This document shows, piece after piece, positions 9,712-19,216 of a DNA stretch of 32,212 bases. The notes under the pieces were generated by a model. That model was not told where the DNA came from. It worked only from the letters and a program-made list of their open reading frames with translations, and made no database searches. Within the stretch, counting starts at the first letter, position 1; each line of letters opens with the position of its first letter. Source of the DNA: Clostridia bacterium (GTDB lineage Bacteria; Bacillota; Clostridia; TANB77; CAG-465); assembly GCA_028686615.1 (NCBI GenBank), contig JAQUBQ010000006.1:1-32212 (forward strand), given 5' to 3'. The position numbers and the translations under genes are program-made.

Positions 9712-10503
9712 TTAGACACCGAAAAAGTTTATACTATTTTTATATACCCTTTTTGCTAATCCTTCTGAATCTATCTGTTTTATTTCTGCAACCTTCTCTA
9801 TGACGTGCTTTATATATCTAGATTCATTTCTTTTTCCTCTTTGTGGAACTGGAGATAAGTATGGGGCATCTGTCTCGAAAAGCATTTGACTAACTGGAAT
9901 TTTTTTTATAATCTCAAGACTTTTCTCATTTCTATTATATGTAATGTTTCCACCTATACCTATCATATATTTCCTTTCAATTATAAGTTTAGTAAGTAAT
10001 TCTGATGGCTGAAAGCAGTGAAAAGCTATCTTGTTATCCCTATATTCCTCACTTTTTATAATATTATACATATCTTCTGCTGCATCCCTGCAATGAATTA
10101 CAATTGGTTTTTTATATTTTTGTGCTATTTTCAGCTGTTTATTAAATAATTTCTTTTGGTCTTCTTTGTTTTCCTTAGTATAATAATAATCCAAACCAAT
10201 TTCTCCTATTGCCACAAATTTTTTATCAGTTGATTTTTCTTGTATAATCTTTTCTAATTCTTCTACATCCGTTGATGTAACATTTGATGCACTTTCAGGA
10301 TGAATTCCAATAGCATAATATATGTTGTCATATTTTGCTGATAATTTGATTGCTTCTTTAGAACTCTTAATATCAAAAGATGCATTAATTATCTTTTCTA
10401 CTCCTTCTTTAGTACCTTGTTTTATTACTTCATCTAAATCTTTTTTATATCTTTCATCATCATAATGTGCATGTGTATCAAATATTCTATATTTTTTTTG
10501 CAT
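9712..10503 (-). CDS. tatD: TatD-family deoxyribonuclease
   Basis: FDTHAHYDDERY, AIGEIGLDYYY, IVIHCRDAAEDM, FETDAPYLSPVPQRGKRNES. Confidence 0.94.
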   Translation of the reverse strand: MQKKYRIFDTHAHYDDERYKKDLDEVIKQGTKEGVEKIINASFDIKSSKEAIKLSAKYDNIYYAIGIHPESASNVTSTDVEELEKIIQEKSTDKKFVAIGEIGLDYYYTKENKEDQKKLFNKQLKIAQKYKKPIVIHCRDAAEDMYNIIKSEEYRDNKIAFHCFQPSELLTKLIIERKYMIGIGGNITYNRNEKSLEIIKKIPVSQMLFETDAPYLSPVPQRGKRNESRYIKHVIEKVAEIKQIDSEGLAKRVYKNSINFFGV

Positions 10504-10512
10504 TTTTTCACC

Positions 10513-11905
10513 CTATTTCTTTGTAGGAAGAGTAATAATAACTTCTGTACCCTTACCTTGTTCACTCTTTATGTCAATAGTACCATTGTTTTTATCAATA
10601 ATTTCTTTTACAATTGATAATCCGGAGGCCAGTTCCTCCCATTCCCCTGGTTCTTGCTTTATCTACCCTATAGAATCTTTCAAATATTCTGTCTAAATCT
10701 TTCTTTGGTATTCCTATTCCATTATCAACTACTTTTATATATGCTTTCCCTGGTATGCTTCCTACATAAACTATAATTTCTCCTCCATCTTTAGTGTATT
10801 TTATACTATTGCTGACAATATTTACAATTACTTGCTCAATAGAATCTTTATCACCATAAATTGGAGCTGGTACCATATTTACAATACATTTAAGTGCATG
10901 CCTTTTTTGTTCTGCAACGAAACTTAACTTCTCAACTATTTCTTTTGCTAAATCATCTAAGTTAAATTTAGCTGAATTAAACTTGTTCATTTTATAATCA
11001 AATCTAGAAAGTTTTAGCAAATCTGCAACTAGCCTATCCATTCTATTCGCTTCATTATTTATCACCTTAATAAATTTTTCTTTTTCACTGTCTGATAATC
11101 CCCCTTCTAAAATGGTCTCTGAATATCCCTTAATGGATGTTAATGGAGTTTTTAGTTCATGAGAGACATTTGCCACAAATTCTTTTCTCATATTATCTAA
11201 TTTTATTGTTTCAGTAATATTTTTGGCTATCATTATTACTCCCATAGGCATTAACTTATCACTATGGTATGGAACAAACACCATATTAATTTCACTTTCA
11301 TTGATTTTTATTTGTTGTTCCATTCTTTTATAGTTGGGTAAATACATGATTTTTTCAAAATCTATTCTAATTCCTACTTTTTTCATTACTTTATCATATG
11401 TATCTTCTTTTTCAGTCAGTCCCATCAACTTTATAGCAGACTTATTTATATGAATAACCTGCTTGTTTACAGAATATGCTATAACACCATCTGCCATATG
11501 TTCAAGGATAATTTCAGTTTTACTCTCTTGACTATCTAAATAAAAATTTTTCTTTGTAATCATTTCTATCATTTCGTTAAAAGTTCCTACAAATTCTTCT
11601 ATTTCTTTTGCTTTTGTTTCTTCAAGTAACACCTTTCTACTAATATTATTCACTTTACCTGCAATAAGGTTTTGCATTATCTTTTGCATTCTTTTCATAG
11701 GATATGATACGTTTCTTGATATCATTGATGATATCATAATGCTCACTAAAAGCAACACACCAATTGTTAAAACAATTAGTGTGTCAAAAGCAAATTCAGG
11801 TTTTCCTATGTGCCTATATGACACTAATAACATTGTAACTAATGATGATATCAAAACTAGCGATGTTGCTAGAAGTACAATGTTCCACTTCATTGACTTA
11901 AACAT
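10513..11905 (-). pseudogene. walK: WalK/PhoR-like sensor histidine kinase with an apparent +1 frameshift near the C-terminus
   Basis: Two TMs plus HAMP-like and PAS-like segments; H-box FVANVSHELKTPLTSIKGYSETIL, N-box IVSNSIKYTKDGGE, G1 VDNGIGIPKKDLDRIFERFYRVDKARTRGMGGTGL. The ORF leaves frame at 10622-10625 and reads RIINCKRNY*. Removing one base restores LGLSIVKEIIDKNNGTIDIKSEQGKGTEVIITLPTKK* ending at 10513. Confidence 0.85.
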
Positions 11906-12584
11906 AATATCCTATTCCTCTTTTTGTTATTATATATTTTGGATCTGCTGTATTTTCTTCTATCTTTTCACGTATTCTTCTTATTGTTACGTCTACAGAT
12001 CTTAAATCTCCATAATAGTCATAACCCCATACATTTTTCAATATTTGTTCTCTAGTGAATACTTGTCCTGCATGTGTTGCAAGAAGTTTTAATACTTCAA
12101 ATTCTTTCATTGTAAGATCAATAATAATTCCGTTTTTAATTACAACATATTTTTCAGCATCAAGAACTATATCTTTTATTTTTATATTTATTGAGTCTTC
12201 TATACTTTCTTCTTCTTGAACTGTATGTTTTCTAAGGTTTGCCTTTATTCTAGCTATTAATTCTCTTATGCTAAATGGCTTTGTCATATAGTCGTCCGCT
12301 CCAAGTTCAAGCCCAATAATCTTATCCACAACTTCTTCTTTTGCTGTAAGCATTATAACTGGACATGACAACTTTTGTCTTATTTTTCTACAAACAGTAA
12401 AACCATCCATTTTAGGCAGCATAACATCTAAGATTATTAAATCCGGTTTTGTTTCTAGAGCTATCTTAACTGCTTGCTCTCCATCATAAGCCTCTACAGT
12501 TTTATACCCCTCTTTTTCAAGGTTAAACTTTAATATGTCCACGATGGGTTTTTCATCATCAACAATTAATATTTTTTTATCCAT
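11898..12584 (-). CDS. walR: OmpR/PhoB-family response regulator (WalR-like)
   Basis: MDKKILIVDDEKPIVDILKFNLEKEGY, DLIILDVMLPKMDG, TAKEE, TKPFS, winged-helix C-terminus VWGYDYYGDLRSVDVTIRRIREKIE. Stop overlaps the kinase start. The walR symbol is by similarity. Confidence 0.88.
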   Translation of the reverse strand: MDKKILIVDDEKPIVDILKFNLEKEGYKTVEAYDGEQAVKIALETKPDLIILDVMLPKMDGFTVCRKIRQKLSCPVIMLTAKEEVVDKIIGLELGADDYMTKPFSIRELIARIKANLRKHTVQEEESIEDSINIKIKDIVLDAEKYVVIKNGIIIDLTMKEFEVLKLLATHAGQVFTREQILKNVWGYDYYGDLRSVDVTIRRIREKIEENTADPKYIITKRGIGYYV

Positions 12585-12735
12585 ACGACACCTCTTATAT
12601 ATCAATTTGTATTAATTATATCACAAAAATATAATTTGACTATACTTTTTGTATAAAACTTGTAATTTATATGTAACAAAACGAATAATCCGTCATATTA
12701 ATTCTATATATGTAACAATAATGTTATACATGTAA

Positions 12736-14100
12736 TCATTTATTATATTTTATAACATATTCCTTAAATTTTCCTCCTCGTTCTTCAAAGTTTTTAAAAA
12801 AACCAAAACTAGCTGAAGCTGGTGATAATATACATGTTTTTCCTTTACTAGTTACTTCTACTGCTTTTTTTACAGCCTCTTCTAACCCCTCTGCATAATA
12901 TACATTAAACTTATCACCTTTTTTATATATCTTTTCATATATTTTTTTTCCACTATCATACATTAAAATAACGTTTTTAATTTTACCATCATTTATATAT
13001 CCTATAAGTTTGTCGTAATTAACACCTCTGTCCATTCCACCTATAAGTACTGTCTGCACACCCTTAATTGAATCTATTGCGCTAATAGTAGCTTCTGGTA
13101 CGGTTGAAATAGAATCATTAATATATCTTACCCCTTTATATGTTCCTATGTTTTCAAGCCTATTATTAAGCCCTTTAAAAGTTTCTATTCCTTTTATTAT
13201 ACTCTGTTCGTCTACATTTATTAATTTACAAATTGTTGCTGCCACCATTATATTAAATCGATTATGTTTCCCTTCAATATTTATTTTTTCAACATTATAC
13301 TTTAGCGTTCCTTCTTTATCAAGTAATTTATAATTAATCGTTCCATCCTTTTCTGTAACACTAACTTCATCATCAAAGATATTATTGCTTACCCCTAGTA
13401 AATTACAAATGGGGGTTCCTTCTATCATGCTTTCCTTCATATCATAGTTGTATATCAAATAATCATTCTTATTGCTATTTAAGTAAATATTCTGCTTTGC
13501 TTCAATATATTCACTATAGTTAGAATAATAATCTAGGTGTTCCTCAAATATATTTAACAAAACTGCTATGTGTGGAGAAACATTAATATATTGCAATTGA
13601 TGTGATGATAACTCATATATATAATAGTCTGCATCTACATTTTTTAGCATATCAAAAACTGGTGTTCCAATATTTCCTACAAGTTTTGCATCCAATTTAG
13701 CCTTTTTTAGTATATGGTATATTAGAGAAGTTGTTGTACTTTTTCCAACTGTACCAGTAACACCAATAGTTTTACTTTTGTAATATTTTAAAAACAACTC
13801 TGTTTGAGAAGTGATTTTATGTTTAAAATTCTCTATGTTAATACCTCTTAAAGATATTCCCGGAGATTTTATAACTATCTCAACTTCACTCATAAGGTCT
13901 AAGTAATCATTTCCTGTATATACTTTAGTCCCTTCTGCCTCTAGAACTCTTTGTTCATTTATAGTGTTTTTATCAGTAATTATAATTTCTGAAGCCTCTA
14001 CATTGTTTTTTATAAATTCGTATGTACTTCTTCCTTCTTTTCCAAAACCTAGTATTAGTATCTTCTTTCCTTTTAATTCAGATATTATTCCTTGTTTCAT
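12736..14100 (-). CDS. murD: UDP-N-acetylmuramoyl-L-alanine--glutamate ligase (MurD family; MurD2-type by context)
   Basis: GVTGTVGKSTTTSLIYHIL P-loop, NIFEEHLDYY, NRFNIMVAATICK, YINDSISTVPEATISAIDSI, LSPASASFGFFKNFEERGGKFKEYV. Confidence 0.93.
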   Translation of the reverse strand: MKQGIISELKGKKILILGFGKEGRSTYEFIKNNVEASEIIITDKNTINEQRVLEAEGTKVYTGNDYLDLMSEVEIVIKSPGISLRGINIENFKHKITSQTELFLKYYKSKTIGVTGTVGKSTTTSLIYHILKKAKLDAKLVGNIGTPVFDMLKNVDADYYIYELSSHQLQYINVSPHIAVLLNIFEEHLDYYSNYSEYIEAKQNIYLNSNKNDYLIYNYDMKESMIEGTPICNLLGVSNNIFDDEVSVTEKDGTINYKLLDKEGTLKYNVEKINIEGKHNRFNIMVAATICKLINVDEQSIIKGIETFKGLNNRLENIGTYKGVRYINDSISTVPEATISAIDSIKGVQTVLIGGMDRGVNYDKLIGYINDGKIKNVILMYDSGKKIYEKIYKKGDKFNVYYAEGLEEAVKKAVEVTSKGKTCILSPASASFGFFKNFEERGGKFKEYVIKYNK

Positions 14101-14102
14101 AT

Positions 14103-15476
14103 TTAACCCCCAATATATTCCTTAAGAATTTTAATGTACTTTTCAGGTATAAATATATCTTCTCCCCATGATGCATTAGCTTGCTCAATTTCTAAAGCTA
14201 CATCATTTTCAACTTTTCCATAGTCTTGCAATAATAATGGTAACTCTTCATCCTTTTTTATATAATCTGTTATTATCTTTTTAACTGCTAAGTTTATTTC
14301 TGCTTTTGTCCCTACACATTCAAATGGTTTGTTATCATTAGGATAAACTAATCCATTAAAAAGTTTTCTATGTTTTTTTTCATTTAACATTTCTGATTGA
14401 AATATTTCTTGCATTTCTTTATCTGTTAAAAATGCTTTCATCATTATATATACGTATAGACATTTAGGACAATTTTCACACCAAATATCTTCTTTTGAAC
14501 CTACATTACAGCTCTTAAATATAGGAAAGTGTTTTTTTAAATTAGAAAAAGATTTTACAATTTGCCATTCACTTAAAGGTCTTAATATACTAAAATACTC
14601 TGGTCCATTAGTACATACATATTGCTCTATATATTCTCTAAAATCCTTTTCAAATTCAATACTTTTAGAATATTGATGGTTTATATTAGTCCCCTTGACA
14701 TTCCCTTCATTAGCACTTGATTCATTTGATAAAGCTATATACTTTTTATTTAACATTACTGCTGTAATATATGATGAAAATGCTAAAATAGCTGAAAATG
14801 GAGTGTGTCCATTTAAAAAGCCTTCTTCGTTTAATTTTAAAAGTTTCTTATCTAAAAACCTTTTTGCTTCATAAATTTCTGTTTCTTCATAGCCTGAAGC
14901 GGTTGCACTCTCTTTTGTGGCTCCCCTTGCATTGACAATATAGCAAACATTGTCTTGTTTAAAATCTTTTAATAAATCTAAAGTTACAAGTGAATCTTTT
15001 CCTCCACCTATAGGAATTAGATTTCCCTTTATAATATTATCCATAGCAATTTTTTCATATTTATTATCACTTTCTACTTGTAAATTTATAAATGTATCAA
15101 TATTCATTGCTTCTAATATACCATTTATGTAGAAAAACTCTCCTAAGCCATTAATGTATAGTTTTTTCCACCATTTAATTTGTGATTCATCTATATATCC
15201 AGCTTTAATTTTAAATGTTTTCGGGCATACACATTTAAAATAACTTACTGCTTCTACCATGCCCAAGTTGAATACTAGATTCTCTATTAATTTTTCATTA
15301 CTTTCATTAACAGTAAAACCTTTTGGTTTTCTAAATATCCATTTTGGTGTAAAAACAGTAAGTCCTACTATTTCAAAATTATATATTATTTCAATTTCAT
15401 TTTCTCTTTCTTTTATTTCAAAGGAGTTATATATAAACTCACTATATTGGTTCCTAAGGTTTAAGTATTTTTCCAT
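14103..15476 (-). CDS. murL: MurL-like UDP-MurNAc-L-Ala-L-Glu epimerase (PP-loop-like GGGKDS protein)
   Basis: LIPIGGGKDSLVTLDLL, IALSNESSANEGNVKGTNINHQYSKSIEFEKDF, CENCPKCLYVYIMMKAF, ending 2 bp before murD. Family assignment is from recalled motifs and linkage to murD. Confidence 0.8.
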   Translation of the reverse strand: MEKYLNLRNQYSEFIYNSFEIKERENEIEIIYNFEIVGLTVFTPKWIFRKPKGFTVNESNEKLIENLVFNLGMVEAVSYFKCVCPKTFKIKAGYIDESQIKWWKKLYINGLGEFFYINGILEAMNIDTFINLQVESDNKYEKIAMDNIIKGNLIPIGGGKDSLVTLDLLKDFKQDNVCYIVNARGATKESATASGYEETEIYEAKRFLDKKLLKLNEEGFLNGHTPFSAILAFSSYITAVMLNKKYIALSNESSANEGNVKGTNINHQYSKSIEFEKDFREYIEQYVCTNGPEYFSILRPLSEWQIVKSFSNLKKHFPIFKSCNVGSKEDIWCENCPKCLYVYIMMKAFLTDKEMQEIFQSEMLNEKKHRKLFNGLVYPNDNKPFECVGTKAEINLAVKKIITDYIKKDEELPLLLQDYGKVENDVALEIEQANASWGEDIFIPEKYIKILKEYIGG

Positions 15477-15478
15477 AA

Positions 15479-16072
15479 TTACATTTCCCTTCTACCTTCT
15501 AAAGCTTTAATTAGAGTTATTTCATCTGTATATTCTAAATCTCCACCTACTGGTATTCCGTGTGCAATTCTTGTAACAACTACACCTAAAGGTTTTATCA
15601 GTCTCGAAATATACATAGCTGTTGCTTCTCCTTCAATAGTTGGATTAGTTGCAATTATTACTTCTTTTACTTTTCCATCAGATAACCTTTTAATTAATTC
15701 CTTTATTTTAATATCCTCAACAGATATATTATTCATTGGCGAAATTGCTCCATGTAGTACATGATACTTTCCTTTGAATTCGTGTGTTTTTTCCATTGCA
15801 ATAACATCTTTAACATCTTCTACTACACAAATTGTTTCTTCTAATCTTTTTTTATTTGAGCATATTGTACATGGGTCGAGATCTGTAAGGTTATAACAAA
15901 CAGAGCAAAATTTCACTTTGCTCTTTGCTTCAATTAATGTTTCCGCCATGTTTTTTGCAAATGCTTCATCTGATTCTAAAACATGGAATGCTAAGCGTAC
16001 TGCCGTTTTATGTCCTATTCCAGGAAACCTTTCAAATTCTTTTATTAATTTTTGTATTGATTCTGAATACAT
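15479..16072 (-). CDS. recR: Recombination protein RecR
   Basis: [22 protein letters not shown], CxxC zinc finger [16 protein letters not shown], Toprim [16 protein letters not shown]...[12 protein letters not shown]. Confidence 0.96.
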   Translation of the reverse strand: MYSESIQKLIKEFERFPGIGHKTAVRLAFHVLESDEAFAKNMAETLIEAKSKVKFCSVCYNLTDLDPCTICSNKKRLEETICVVEDVKDVIAMEKTHEFKGKYHVLHGAISPMNNISVEDIKIKELIKRLSDGKVKEVIIATNPTIEGEATAMYISRLIKPLGVVVTRIAHGIPVGGDLEYTDEITLIKALEGRREM

Positions 16073-16082
16073 TTATCTTCTC

Positions 16083-16412
16083 CTACATTAAGCCTGGCAT
16101 ATTAAAATCTCCTAATCCATCTTGCATCATTGAATCTGCTTTATTCAATGCCTCATTAACTGCAGTAAGTATTAAGTCTTGTAACATTTCAATATCATCA
16201 GCATTTACCACTTCTCTATCTATTATTATTTCCTTTATCTTCTTATCTCCTGTTGCTTTAACTATAACTGCGCCTCCACCTGCAGATGTTTCTATTTCTT
16301 TTGAAGAAACCTCTGCTTGTTTCTTTTGCATATCTGCTTGCATTTTTTGAGCTTGTTTCATTAAGTTTTGCATATTCATTCCACCGCCTTGGAATCCACC
16401 AAATCTTGCCAT
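16083..16412 (-). CDS. ybaB: YbaB/EbfC nucleoid-associated protein
   Basis: MNMQNLMKQAQKMQADMQKKQAEVSSKEIETSAGGGAVIVKATGDKKIKEIIID; between dnaX and recR as usual. Confidence 0.95.
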   Translation of the reverse strand: MARFGGFQGGGMNMQNLMKQAQKMQADMQKKQAEVSSKEIETSAGGGAVIVKATGDKKIKEIIIDREVVNADDIEMLQDLILTAVNEALNKADSMMQDGLGDFNMPGLM

Positions 16413-16438
16413 TTAAATCATCCTTTCTATTTTATTTT

Positions 16439-17977
16439 TTAATTTATTTCAGTAAACGTTACTCCATTATTTATTAAGTGTTCTTCAAATCTATTTGTTT
16501 CTATCTTTTTAGTAGTGTCTATATAATTTAAATTAATACTGTAATTATCATCTATTTCTTCTTTCATTATATCATTTAAAAGTTTTACATTTGCTTCCTT
16601 TTTTAAAATTGTATAAGCAAAGTTGTTTTCGGTTTCAAAAGTAATTATATTATTGTTTTGGTATGCTTTAACGCCTGATAATGCGGAATATAATTGCAAG
16701 TTGTCCTTTTCAACTACTTTTTGCTTTATTTTATCTATTTCTTTAAACTTCGGTTTTACATTTGCTAATATTTCATTTTCTTTTATCATTGCTTCAAAAA
16801 CAGGCTTTTCTTTTGTTTTTAAAGTTTCTTTAATAGTAACTTCTTCTTTCATTATTGGAACATTTATAATTCCTTGAGTTTCCATTTTATCCAACCTTAA
16901 TTCTAACAACCTTATTTTTTCTTCTAATTCTGTTTCTCTTTCATAAGTAATGCTGGTAGTTAATTCAAGAAGTTTAGCCTTTAATAATATGTCTCCGTTT
17001 ACAGACTGCCTAATTTCAGAATCTAATTTTGATAGTTCTCTTATTATATAATTTAGTCTATTAATACCTTTTTCTTCAACATTCTGTGCTTTATCCATTA
17101 TCATATCAATCAATATTGTTGTAAGTTCTGATACTATATATCTTGCATTTTTACCCTCAGATAATATTTTATCAACTTTATCTATTATCCCTGTTATATT
17201 ATATGATATCACTTGATTTAATAGCTCTGTTAGTCTTTCAGTGTCTGTTCTTCCAACTATTAATTTTACATTTTCAAACGTTAATGTTTTTTCTTCTCCA
17301 TCTATACATCTTTCTAATATGCTTAGTGCGTCTCTAAGGCCCCCGTCAGATAGGTTTGCTATTTCTTCAAGTGCTTCTTTATCATATTTTATATTTTCAC
17401 TTTTAAGCACTATTTCTAATCTTTTTACAATATCTTCAACATTAAATTTTTTAAATTCAAATCTTATACATCTTGAACGTATTGTAGGTATAAGTTTATG
17501 TTCTTCTGTCGTAGCAAGAATAAAGATTACATTTTCTGGTGGTTCTTCTAAAGTTTTTAACAACGCGTTAAATGCACTAGTAGAAAGCATGTGTGCTTCA
17601 TCTATAATATATATTTTATACTTAAGGTTAGTTGTAGCGTACATCACTTCTTGTCTTATTGCTCTTATATTTTCTACAGAGTTGTTTGAAGCCGCATCCA
17701 TTTCAACAACATCTGTTGTTTCTCCACTTAGTATTGACTTACATGGTTCACACTCATTACACGGGTTTCCATTATTAGGTGTCAAACAATTTACAGCTCT
17801 AGAAAAGACTTTTGCTGTAGAAGTTTTTCCTGTACCACGACTTCCGCTAAATATATACGCATGCGATACTTTATTGTTTGTAATTTGCTTTTTTAATATT
17901 TCAATTATATGCTCTTGCCCTACAACTTCTTCAAAGTCCATAGGCCTATATTTTCTATATAGTGCAACATATGACAT
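16439..17977 (-). CDS. dnaX: DNA polymerase III subunit gamma/tau
   Basis: YVALYRKYRPMDFEEVVGQEHI, AYIFSGSRGTGKTSTAKVFSRAVNC, CNECEPC, IYIIDEAHMLSTSAFNALLKTLEEPPENVIFILATTE. Confidence 0.97.
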   Translation of the reverse strand: MSYVALYRKYRPMDFEEVVGQEHIIEILKKQITNNKVSHAYIFSGSRGTGKTSTAKVFSRAVNCLTPNNGNPCNECEPCKSILSGETTDVVEMDAASNNSVENIRAIRQEVMYATTNLKYKIYIIDEAHMLSTSAFNALLKTLEEPPENVIFILATTEEHKLIPTIRSRCIRFEFKKFNVEDIVKRLEIVLKSENIKYDKEALEEIANLSDGGLRDALSILERCIDGEEKTLTFENVKLIVGRTDTERLTELLNQVISYNITGIIDKVDKILSEGKNARYIVSELTTILIDMIMDKAQNVEEKGINRLNYIIRELSKLDSEIRQSVNGDILLKAKLLELTTSITYERETELEEKIRLLELRLDKMETQGIINVPIMKEEVTIKETLKTKEKPVFEAMIKENEILANVKPKFKEIDKIKQKVVEKDNLQLYSALSGVKAYQNNNIITFETENNFAYTILKKEANVKLLNDIMKEEIDDNYSINLNYIDTTKKIETNRFEEHLINNGVTFTEIN

Positions 17978-18007
17978 GTAGTATCACCTCTTATTTTTAA
18001 ATAAATA

Positions 18008-18093
18008 TCGCCCAGACACATAAGGTAGTATGCTTATTGCTGCTTCCTTCCGGATCTGACAAGGTTCACAGGCACCTTATTGCCCAAGCGACT
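18008..18093 (-). ncRNA. ffs: Bacterial small SRP RNA (4.5S-like)
   Basis: Minus strand GTCGCTTGGGCAATAAGGTGCCTGTGAACCTTGTCAGATCCGGAAGGAAGCAGCAATAAGCATACTACCTTATGTGTCTGGGCGA, with the conserved GGAAGGAAGCAGC motif and closing helix; upstream of dnaX as in many Firmicutes. Confidence 0.95.
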
Positions 18094-18137
18094 AACTGTA
18101 TTATATATCATAACACAAAAAGAATCAATATTGATTT

Positions 18138-18815
18138 TTAGTATTTTACTTTAAATGATAATTTTTGTACATCTAACCTTTCGATGGTTGTTCCCTCTGC
18201 TATTACTTTTTCATTAGGAATTTTAAGATCAAATTCACATTTATTAATTTTTCCTTCTGGTTCAATTATTACTAAATTGTATCGTAATCTAAAAGTTATT
18301 TCCGAAGCTTTTATTCCTGCTATGTTTAGTATAGTTCCATCATGTCTTATTTCCTTTATTTCTTCTGGAATAGCAAAATCTGTAACAATATCTTTATTAA
18401 TTATATCAAACTCTGCTAAATATCCTTTTTCCTGTTCATCTACATATATATTGACTTTTTCATTTTTTAATTCTTCATATTTATATGATATTTTATGATT
18501 TTCTTGTTCAATATATATTCTCACATCTTCTTTACTATTTACTCTTATTTTCTCTAGGTATGCCTCTTTTATTTTAGCATTATCTGCTGATTGTATAAGT
18601 ATTGCTATTTTATTGTTTTGTGATATATCAAATGTCCATTCTCCCTTTGTTTTCTCTTTTAAAATTGTAGAGCTGGTAATTAATGCATCTGAAATACGAA
18701 ATTTCCCTTGGTTTATTTTAAAATTATTATTAAATATTAAATTAATTGCTATTACAAGTATTGCCAGTGATATTATGATAGTTACCATAGCAATAAAAAT
18801 CTTTTTTTTCTCCAT
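18138..18815 (-). CDS. Hypothetical protein with one N-terminal TM segment
   Basis: MEKKKIFIAMVTIIISLAILVIAINLIF followed by a beta-rich, lysine/glutamate-rich ectodomain; SD AAGGGTGG upstream. Confidence 0.6.
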   Translation of the reverse strand: MEKKKIFIAMVTIIISLAILVIAINLIFNNNFKINQGKFRISDALITSSTILKEKTKGEWTFDISQNNKIAILIQSADNAKIKEAYLEKIRVNSKEDVRIYIEQENHKISYKYEELKNEKVNIYVDEQEKGYLAEFDIINKDIVTDFAIPEEIKEIRHDGTILNIAGIKASEITFRLRYNLVIIEPEGKINKCEFDLKIPNEKVIAEGTTIERLDVQKLSFKVKY

Positions 18816-18901
18816 ATATCCACCCTTACCTTTATTTTGGTATTATACTATGATATGTATAATATTTCAACAATTAGAGTATATTTTAATAGGTGATTAA
18901 T

Positions 18902-19111
18902 ATGAATAGTTTTCCAGAAGGTTTGGATTCCCCATTTACTAATAGTTTTCAAAATGATTTTTTTAATAATACTTGCTCTAACATTTTTGATGGACTAGAT
19001 CTTAATAAATTATTAGTTATAATTCTATTAATTACTGGTAACCTCACGGTTGAAGCTATAACAGTTTATCCCAATGATTTTGCGGTAACACTTGGAACTT
19101 TTAGATTATAA
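18902..19111 (+). CDS. Small hypothetical protein with hydrophobic segment
   Basis: ATG at 18902 preceded by AATAGGTGATTAAT; MNSFPEGLDSPFTNSFQNDFFNNTCSNIFDGLDLNKLLVIILLITGN... Confidence 0.4.
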   Translation: MNSFPEGLDSPFTNSFQNDFFNNTCSNIFDGLDLNKLLVIILLITGNLTVEAITVYPNDFAVTLGTFRL

Positions 19112-19216
19112 TAACTTTTTAGAAATATGCTATTTATCTAGTTGTATATTTTTTTTGTATTTGTTATAATTAAGTAGTATAGTTTTACATATTAATTTGA
19201 TAGTTGGAGGCAAAAC

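Noticed and set aside
11739-12005. + strand 88-aa ORF
   Set aside because: Antisense across the walR/walK overlap; low-complexity shadow ORF.
17143-17981. + strand ORFs of 64 and 246 aa
   Set aside because: Antisense to dnaX, which has full motif support; no SD or recognisable domain.
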